A DNA stretch of 64,000 bases, taken from Cheiracanthium punctorium (Eukaryota > Arthropoda > Arachnida > Araneae > Cheiracanthiidae). Within the stretch, counting starts at the first letter, position 1. The number at the start of each line of letters is the position of its first letter. The notes beneath the pieces were generated by a model. It did no database searches. It worked only from the letters and a program-made list of their open reading frames with translations, and was not told where the DNA came from. Positions 1-10,300 of this stretch are shown in pieces. The translations under genes were made by a program, and so were the position numbers. Where the stretch lies: positions 124,001 to 188,000 of the forward strand of contig JAWZYV010012530.1 in NCBI GenBank assembly GCA_038373885.1. Direction: 5' to 3'.

Positions 1-129
1 TCTGATTACATGCATTGTAGGATATTTTCCATGATGAATCTTGCTTGTATTCACTATTTAACATCTTTTTACACTTTATTAAAGTGCTACTGCTAAGTTG
101 CTAATATGAACGATCTGGCTTTCTTCCAG

Positions 130-202
130 ATATCTCCAGGAAAGAATAAAACAAGCTGAAGAAGAAAAAAATGTTACAGCATCAGCTCTTGCAAAGTGCA
201 GG
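130..202 (+). CDS. CCDC149: CCDC149-like exon A (coiled coil)
   Basis: Acceptor TTCTTCCAG at 121-129, donor GTATAA at 203. The first A completes an Arg codon, then 24 codons run from YLQERIKQ to ALAKCR. The segment is rich in Glu, Lys and Gln with heptad character and aligns with the MENRYLQERLKQ stretch of vertebrate CCDC149. It ends in phase 0. It is the first exon visible; the protein continues to the left of the window. Confidence 0.8.
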
Positions 203-3200
203 GTATAATTATTTTTATAAAAAATAATATGTATCTATACATAGATATGCAGGGTGTTTCATTATCAAACTGCTGAACTTGCAGGAGGTGTAGGGGACAC
301 AGAGATAACTCAAAATCACATAGGAATGCTGGGCTGAAAATGCTGTAGTTCAAAGCTATGGTGTGCAAAGAAGCAGAGAAAAAGAAAAACAGCAGCACAT
401 TAATCAGACAGACAACATTTTATTGAAAGAATGTACTTCAGAAGGTGTTTGAAATTATGATCCTAAATGATCAGGCAGGCTTGACAGCAGCACCGCATGG
501 AATTCCTTACATTCTGGAAGATTCCTGGCATTTCTCATGTCTTCCTGGAGGTAGATAGCACTGAACGAAAGGTCGTGTGAACTACGATCCTGCTGGAAGT
601 CATCATTTGACTGCTAATTTTTGTTGTTATCTGGCTGCCTGATCACTTCTGATCATAATTTTGAACACCTTCTGTTGTACAACCTTTCAATAACATGTTT
701 TCTGTCCCATTAATGTGTTGCTATTTCTGTTCTTCGCTTCTTGCACTATAGCTTGCAATTACAGAATTTTTTACCCTACTTTGCTGTGTGATTATGAGTC
801 ATCTATGTGCTCCCTACGCCTCCTACAAGTTTCTCCATCTGGTAGTGAAACACCTTGTTTACTGTGTGATCCAGAAGTACATATATAGTCATTTGAAAAT
901 TTTGTACTTTGTAAAGTGTATGAAAGTTAAGTAAGGTGATACGTGTTGTGCATTAATATATTGCAGTATCACAGTAAATATCAACTATTATCTTTTTTGT
1001 TGTGCTTACAAATTATTCTAGATTGGAATTTTGTTAAATGTTCAGTGTATTTTAATAAAAATCTAATGTCTTCTTTTGACTGATTGAGTACTAAAGTAAA
1101 TAATATGATCTGTGCTAGTTTGCCTAGAACTAGAGATTATACAGATTTTATACAAGTAAAAAACTAGCTATTATTAAATTAACTTTTCTTTTCAATAACT
1201 GACATTATATAAAATTGTTGGAATGTTATTTAGAATACACTCTAATGAGATATATTCTGAACAAAATTTGAAATGTGCAGATGCTATAGCCATATTACTT
1301 TATTTAGCAACAAAGATTTGTAAATAGTATTTTCCAGGAAATTTAAAATATTATATTTTTATTAAAATATCTATTTGTTTAATATTGCTTAAAATATGTA
1401 ATTTTTCAGAGTCTAACAAATGCAAAAATATTTTGGGCATCTATTCAAAACTTTTCTAAGCAAAATGAAATTTCTGTATCAATATTTTTAGCCTTTATGT
1501 TTACTTTAAAAAAAAGATCTTCTTGAGGAATTTCTCCTCTGAGGTTATCCTCAACCAAAAGTCTCCTTCATCCTTTTTTTCCACCTTTCCCTGTTCTCTG
1601 CTTCAGTCTACCTCAGGCCATATTTTGCCAAACATTCCTTCAGGTTTTTCTTTCCACCTATTTTTGGGGCATCCCCTTCTTTTTCTGCCCTCCGGTTGGC
1701 AGTTCATTAATAATTTAGGTAGCCCTCACTTACTATTCTTTTTGTCTGCCTGAACCATCGTCATCGCCTCTCATCTATTTTTTTATAACATTTTTTTGCT
1801 ACATTTAATTTACCGCATTATAGTCATTTGATTTCCTATCTAATCTGGATATTCTCAGCAATCTTTTCTAGTAATCCATTTCTGTTGCTAATATTTTTTT
1901 GTTGTTGTTATTTGCCATGCTGATGGTCAATGTCTCTGCTTCACAGAGTAAAATACTCTCAGTAAAAGTATTGTAAATATTTTTTGTTGTTGTTTGTTTT
2001 GCTTAGAATCTATCTACTCCATTATACAGAATTTAGTGCTGAAATTATTTCTGCTTGTTGATGCTGCACTTCTTCTAATTTCCCATTCTGTTTCATCCTC
2101 TTCCTGTAAAAAATATACATGCCATTTTGAAAACTTTCCCTTTATGAAATTACTACTGAAAATTCTGCTTAGGCTATGTCAAGCAATACAACTGCTATAG
2201 TCAAATTAAAACTCCATTTGAGCATCTACAAATTTGAAACATGCATAGTAGTAATCTCAATAATTTTGTAAAATTTTGCTGCAAGCTGATCCACTTTGTG
2301 GCATTAGAAACATTATTTTAGGTTTTTATATTAACATTTTTAATAGGTTTTAAGATATCCTATGAATATTTCACAGCATGCAAACATGTTATTGAATGAA
2401 AGAGAGGGTTTAAATTATAAAATAGTGTATTATTCATAGTTATTTATAGTTCACAGTTACCATAGGCACCCATATGTGTGAGCAGGGAGGTGCCATGGTC
2501 CTCTCAGCTCCCTTGTTACAGTTATGATTTATGTACTGGTATAACGTAGAAGTGGTTCAACACTAAAATACAGTATCTTTTGAATATTGTATTATAGCAT
2601 TGTAGTTATTACTTATTAAAATACAGGTCATTTTATTATGGGGCAGGACCCTTGACTTGCCCCCCTCCCCTGCAAACAATAATATGGGCACCTATTCTAG
2701 TTTAGAGAACTACACCTTCAAAGTTTTGTTGCTTCAGTATAAATCTAATAAAGATGAAAAAGATATGTCAGTTTTCATGTAAACTATTCCGTGCATATAT
2801 TTAACAAGGATTACTTCGGTTTAATACAAATTTCTTTGATTGTCTTTACTTTGCACCAGAAGAAGAAAATTTCAGAAGAAATTCAAAAGAATTCAGAGGT
2901 ATTTTTTATGCCCCCTCAAGATGTGATAAAGGTAAATGCCATTCAGAAGAGAGATCTTTCATATGAAACTGTTAAATGAATTAAGATTTTGGTCTTAGGC
3001 ATAGTATGCAACATTGCTTAGAGACCCCAAAAAGGCATTTAAGTAAAAATTGGCACATTTGCAGCTTCACATTTTTTGGCGTAGTGGTAGCGAAGTACAT
3101 TGCAGTTCTGCTAAATAAACTATACAAAGTTTACTGTGTTGTGATACTCTTATATGAATAAGTCTTCTAGGGTTTCAGTCATTACCAGTTTGTTTTAAAA

Positions 3201-6200
3201 TCAGCTGTAACATTATGCGTTTAAATATAATGTTTGTGAGAATATTGTAACAAAAACTAGCCTGATTCATGGATCAATGGTAGCATTGCATGTGTGCTTT
3301 CAATGTAATCTTTGTCAAGTTCATGCTTTTGACATCTCCTTAAAAAATGTAAAGGTGCAGACATTTGTGATTATTTATCTTATATTGTTTTGCAGGTTGT
3401 TCAATGAAAAAAATGTCAGTTTTTTTTTTCATATAGTCATTATGTACGAAGCAGTTTCATATGAAAGATCTCTCTTCTGAATGGCATTTACCTTTATCAC
3501 ATTTTTTTTTGGGGGGGGGGCGTAAAAAATACCTCTGAATTCTTTTGAATATCGAGCTGCATTTCTTTTGGTGCAAAGTAAAGACAATCAAAGAAATTTG
3601 TATTAAACCGAAGTAATCCTTGTAAAATATATGCACGGAATTGTTTTTGAACTTCTGAATGAATTTGCAGTTTATATGGATTTTCTTTATCTTTGCTTTA
3701 CTTATGGGTCACTCAAATCTAATATAGTATTGGGAAAAATCATTACTTACTCATTAATGATTGTTTTCTGAATTTTCAGGCTTTGCTAGAAAAGAAGCAT
3801 ACAAAAAGTGGAATGAAAAGCTCTATTGCTTCTGGGTTAGCAGTAAGTGCCAAACAAGGTTTGAACATATTATTAATATATTTTTTATTATAAGCTCAGC
3901 TACCATTACCAAATAAAGTGAAACCTCTCTGAAAGACCACCTCCATTAAGAAACTCCACCCCTCAAAGACGGTCTTAAATTTCTGATTATACAGTCAATG
4001 TTAATTTCCCCTCCATTGATGGACCATTGTTCACTCTCTTCCTCCTTTAAAGACCATTTTCCCCCTTTTCAGTTTCAATTTTTTCAAGTTTCTTCACCTT
4101 TTCAGGATTTTCTCCACTCTGGAAAATTTTGAAATTTCTTTTCTGTATAAAACGCTATCTCACAGACATAGAGCACTATTGTCCTTTTTTCCAGAATTTT
4201 CTGTGCAGTTTTTTTTTTTTTTTTATAAGGCAAAGAAAGACGTTGTTCAGATTCCAGTTAAATCTCAAATTGAATGCCTTTTTTTAAAATGAGACTACCA
4301 CTAAGAGAGCATTAAGCATCAATTAATTCGATAACATTTTTTTTTTTTTTTTTTTTTTTTTGGCATATATGTTACATGAAAGCTTGTTTTTGCAATTACT
4401 TTTAGAGACCACCTCTCTGAAAGATTGATTTTCTGTGGTTCACAAGGTGGTCTCTTTAGGGAGATTTCACTGTTTTTTCATGTAAGAGTGTAAAATTAAT
4501 AAGTAGAGAATTATTTGCAAGAACTCTTGTTCTTTATAAAGAAATTGCACAAAGAACTATACACAATTGTTGTCTACAGAGTCCACACTGCTCTATCTAC
4601 ATCAAGATTCTTAGTTTATTCTGCCTGGGAAAACAGGTGCACAGTTTCACTGCAGCTTTGGGAATGGCTAAAAAACGATGAGTCTGTCAGGTGGTGCCAT
4701 CTGCTGGTAATGACTTGATATATATACAGTAGCGTAGGAAAGGGGATGCTGAGGGGCTTGATCCCACCCCATACCCTTGGAAGAAGGAAGAAAGTAATCA
4801 TAGATCAGCACAATATGATGCCTTTTTTAGATTCCAGCTTTGATAGAAACATACTAAGCCCCTCCCAAACTTATTCAATTGCTACGCTACTGTATATATG
4901 TATATTATGTGCTGTGTTACCAGGATTGGAGCTCGTATTTGTTTACTTATAGAAAAAGGACTTTTATTTCTGTTAAGGGGAAGTACACTGCTAGAGAATG
5001 CAGGATGCAGAAGTCAAATCCCTTGAAAGTGTTAGCGAATGTCAACACAAATTTGTTGAACTAAAGAATGCTGATAAAATGATGTTTTCTGATCTCAGGA
5101 AACACTTACATAAATTGTAGTCAGGTGTCATGTGTGAAGTAGTATACGGCATGAACAAATGCCCTCTCTGATCATAGACCTAATGATGTCAGCAAAAGGT
5201 TGGGGAATAGGAATGTTAATTACAAGACTTCCAAGCTGAGGGTGTGGTGAGAATTTTTATTTTTGGTCATATTATTCCTTTTGAAAAAACTGCTTACAGG
5301 GTAGAATGATTTTTAGAACAGCTTTTGAGTATGAAATTACCAGTGCAAAACCAATTCCTAGTAAATTTATTACAGATAATATTTTTTACTTATCTCTCTC
5401 ACACACAGTGGCGGATTTTTTTTTTTTTTTTTGGGGGGGGGGGGGCTAAATTTAAAAAAAAGCTTATTTCACCCAAAACAAAATGCACTATAAATCAAAT
5501 AATTTTAGTCTAAACCAATGTGCATGCTTTTGAGAGGGGCTAAGTTATAAAATATGATCGTTTTAGCTATTTAAAGTGTATAATAAAGCAGAAGGTTGCC
5601 CTTTAGCAATCTCTTTTGGGGAGGGGGCTGAAGCTCCCTAGCCCCTCCCCTGGATCCGCTACTGCTCACACACATATATGTATGTGTATCTGAGAAAACA
5701 TTTGATCTATGTGTTGCTTATTTTATTTTGTACTTTTAATATCTAATAAAATTTGCTTATATCTGTACAAGGATTATGAAAATTAATGTCTTGAGTTTTT
5801 TCTATTTAAAGCTGATAAAAAGTGTCCCATTTATCTGATATTCTTATTTACAAATGTATAATTTAAGAAAATTCAATCACTTAAAATTTTTTTTGCTTAC
5901 TTTTTCTTTCAGTTGAACAGTTGTTACAAAACAATCCTTTTATTGATTTCTCAAGCAAATCCTCTAATGCTGCTGAGTTTAGAAATTTAATTATTACTTT
6001 GTTAGAGGCAGTGAATGATAAAAGTATTGCTTTGTCACATCAAAAGAAAACTAACAAGTGAGTTAATTTGTTTGGTTGCTTTTTATTTGCTCTTTTTTAG
6101 ATGTTTTTATTCTTCAAAATTCCATGTTTGTCTGTCAGTTAGTCAATGTTTTGCAGGTCTGTTATTTGATTTTGAATTAGCATAGATACTTTAAGTGTGA

Positions 6201-7263
6201 GGAAAACTGAACCCTTAAAATAATATGATTAAATTATTAGGTTATGAAAAGATAAGAAAAAACAAAATAATTTCAAAGGTAAAAACTTAAATTTTGTAAA
6301 ATTTAAATAATAGCTTTTAATAATAATTGTTTTTTTAAGAATTGATTTTTTAAGTATTAGAATCAAACAAAATTATATTCCCTCCTTTAAAAACAAAACA
6401 CTAGTTCTTTGGATATGTGGAATTTTTGATTTAAGAATAGGTTTAGTATTAAAATCTATGTACCTTCCAAAATAAATATATACATTAAGAGTTATATATA
6501 TAAATATATATGTTTAAAAATAAATGTGAAAATTTTGATAAACAAAAGAAGACACCTACAAACTTTACATAGAAATGTCTTATACTTAAAATATTGATTT
6601 CCTCTATCATTTATTACATATTAAAACAATCATTCACATGAAATGGTGAGTTTTAAAAAAATCCCTGAATTATATGAATTTAGGGATTTGATACAGTAAT
6701 AACAAATGTTTCCACCTGAAAAACGATTATCATTTGATAAATTTTTGAAATTTAAAATCCTCTATGAAATATGTAGTAAGAATTTACCAAGACCATGAAT
6801 AAATTTAATAAATATTAGTTCAATGATATAAATCTTAAATGTGTATTTCTTATAGTTCTATATCAGGCCTCTTTTTGCTATTTTTCATCTTATTTGAAGC
6901 ATAAATTATGCTAACATGTTTTTGTAGAGGTTTTTTTTTTCTCCTAAATGTCTGTTTTCCTTAAAATTATTTATCAATAAAAGATGTGACTACTAAATTT
7001 ATATTTTACATGTTTAGAATGTAATTCACATGTTTAAATATGTTGATTTTTGCATTTAGAATTCTTGGCAATAGAATAAAAGATTTAGAAGACAAAATAA
7101 AATCTATGGAAGTTTCTACCCTATGGAGAATTCCTGATCCAAGTAAACATGCATTTATGATTTTTTAAATTTCAACATGGTTTTTATTTTTTGACAATAA
7201 ATAAATTAATAAAATTATTTGTGGTAAGTAAAGGGTCAAGAATCCAGTTTCGATTATTGAATA

Positions 7264-7300
<37 letters not shown>

Positions 7301-10300
7301 ATTGCTTTCTATTGTTCCCACAATAAAGAGTTCAGTCAATTTTTCAAGCTTTCTCAAGCTGTGAACTGCAACTGAACATGGTTTTCTGACCATTATTTCT
7401 GTTAGAGATCATGGTCATTTAAAAAGAAAAGAAATTAAAATCTCTTAGTAATCTGTTTTTTTCTCTACGGCATTATTAAATTTAATTTAGAAAAATAATC
7501 TAACATTTCATATTCAATTATTTAAAATTAAATACTTGATAAAACTTAACCTGAATAAAGTGAGAATAAGTACATAATTAAGGTAAACTTAAAAAAGTAT
7601 TATGGTAAAATAATTAAAATTTTCTATGTTAAAATAATTAGTGATACATTCTTTTAAATTTATTCTGGATGATTGATATTCTCTGAAAGCAAGTTCTATA
7701 GAAAACAACAAGTGGTATCATAATAAAATGAAAATTCATTGTTGAGTTTTGAATTGCAATTTTTTTTACAGGATATTCATTAGCAATAGTTAAACAAAAT
7801 GAAAATGATTCATTCTTTTTACTGGGAGTTGAAAATAACATTTTATATTTAAATGCAACCCTGAGATCAAACACACCAACTGCTTTGTAAATTACTGCCT
7901 TAGCAAATTGGGCCATGAGATGACATTAATAAAGGTTTTGGAAAATCTTGCGTAGCTTTAGCTACATATATATAAATGATTAATTATTTAATACCCATAT
8001 ATAAATGCCCTGTAAGATGTTTTCATGGGTATTAAACAATGAAACATTTGTTATACATGCTTCATTATTAAATGACTGTTTAACAGCACTTGTGATTTTA
8101 TGCATCTATTTTATTTTATTTTATACAGGATATTTTAAAAACTCTGACTTAGGCTTTCATTCCCTTAATATTGATTGTAGACTTATACAGGATATAAATT
8201 TATGTAAAAAGAAAGGTATGGAATTTTATGATATTGATTAAAATTTTCAGAAAACTAAATCTAAATAAACACAAAATTTAAATTTTTATGTGAACAATGT
8301 TTCAAAAAAACAACAACAACAAAATTCTCTAAGTAAAATGTGTCCCATATATTACCCATAATTGGGTGATGTACTAAATTTCAGCCTTCCATCGTTAGTA
8401 AGTTCAGAGATATGTTTAAGGGAAGTTTTTAAGGGGTTATGCAACTCCAGTAATAGCAAAAGTATTATGTGTTTATGCAATCAGTGTTTTCTTTCATTAT
8501 TTATGTGTTTTAAACCATCATATATTTATTTTCATATTTTAGACACTTAGGATAAAATACTCAAATTTTGTACATCCCCATATTAATGTACTGGACACAT
8601 TTTACTAACTGGGAATTTTTTTGTACAAGGGCGGAATAAAAATGTAAATATTGTTTTTATTTAGATTTAATCCCCATAAATTTTAATGGATACCATCAAA
8701 TTCTGTACCTTTTTTTACGTAAATTTGTAATTTATTGTATAGCTCTATGATCAATATTTAAGAAATCAAAGCCTGAATCAGTGTTTTTGGGGAGCCCCGT
8801 ATGCGTATGTATGGAGGCGCACTCAAAGTAAATGCAATTAATTTTTTATTTATTCAGTTGAAAATATTCTATTTTTTAGGTCAATTTTCATGCTTATTAC
8901 ATTCCTGTGACCATGATGAAAAAAACGCTGATAAAGAATCTCCTCAGCACTCTCTGTCTTCTGTGGATAATAATGATCAGAAAGAAGAATTATCTGAAAA
9001 TATAATTGATAATGACAGCATCAAAAGTGAAGATCAAGTATCAGTTTCAGAGCTGAGTACAGATCTTAGGACAAACTCTGGGTTTAGTGATTTAGATATT
9101 CTACCAACTAGGGATTGTTCTATTAGAGGTTGTGTATATATGTTTTTTATAATTTATAGTGAATATACTAATTTTGTTATTTAGTGAATATACAGTATTT
9201 GGTAATTTGATATCAACATAAAGAAAATGAACTTATCAATGTATCAAATAAAGTTCAGTTTAATTTGAAACAAAATTTGATATTGCATGTATTTAACACT
9301 ATTTAAAAGGATTAGTTTGTGCGATATTTATTTTTGTGAGGTAGTATGTATTTTAGAGAATTATTATGTTTTTTAGATCAGCTTTTAGTGTGATCCCTGA
9401 ATTTAAAGTGGTTTTATTTGTTCACATAACAATGAAATTGATATAGTAAAAACACACAATAGTTGCTACTGAAACTGAATTGTTAAAAATCTTTGATAAT
9501 CAAACCATAAAGTCAGAGAAATTTGAACAATTGTATGAAGAAATACTTTTGTTATCCTTTGGTTAAATTGACATTAGATATCAACCAATATGAAGGGAAC
9601 TACAATTACCTGTTCCTGCATAGCTTTCCTTGAGCTTGTTATGAATAACTCAAAATTATGCATTTTGCATACTTAAAATTTAAAAATTTGTGAATTTTTT
9701 CTTTTAAATGAACAATATTTTATATGAAATAGGTTAATTAAATGCTGCATACATGTGAATGCTTTATATATCTTTTGTAGGCTTGTAGTCGTAGCCTAAA
9801 AATACCCAGGATGGGCATTCTTTTAAAAATAAAATCTATAGCTTTTGAGGAACTATGAACGTGAACTAATACAAAATTAAAAGGTTTATGGACTAGAAGA
9901 ATTTTTCCTTGCCAAAAAAATTTTACCCACTAATTGTAGTTTCAAAGTAGCCACTAAAGGAGTTTAGTTCTAAGGAAATTAAACTTGAACACGATTCTGT
10001 AGCTATTTTTAATTTTTAATATTCACAGAACAGAATAGAGGCAATTTGACAATATTAAAGATAGTTAAAATTGGTGTTTTTAACTCTCTTTTCTGAGTTT
10101 AATAAAAACACAATAGGAAAGTGAACTTGAACATGATTCTGTAGCTATTTTTAATTTTTAATATTCACAGAACAGAATAGAGGCAATTTGACAATATTAA
10201 AGATAGTTAAAATTGGTGTTTTTAACTCTCTTTTCTGAGTTTAATAAAAACACAATGGCAAAAGCTGTGTAGTAGTCTCTCTGATGAGGTTCATGTAATG

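Larger units (their letters stand above)
203..3779 (+). other. CCDC149-like intron, AT-rich, with three repeat structures
   Basis: This 3.6 kb intron holds a long-TIR element at 250-857, a possible TIR element at 2461-2697 and a fold-back repeat at 2787-3641. Between them (858-2460) I see only AT-rich sequence with pyrimidine runs around 1530-1760 and no coding signal. Confidence 0.7.
3859..5912 (+). other. CCDC149-like intron with pogo-type and two hAT MITEs
   Basis: The intron holds the repeats at 3916-4472, 4727-4892 and 5406-5664 and otherwise AT-rich sequence. There are poly-T runs near 4208 and 4340. No exon signal seen. Confidence 0.7.

Noticed and set aside
1523..1753. Pyrimidine-rich 76-codon + strand frame, possibly an antisense LINE
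   Set aside because: No reverse transcriptase motif could be read on either strand; composition alone explains the open frame.
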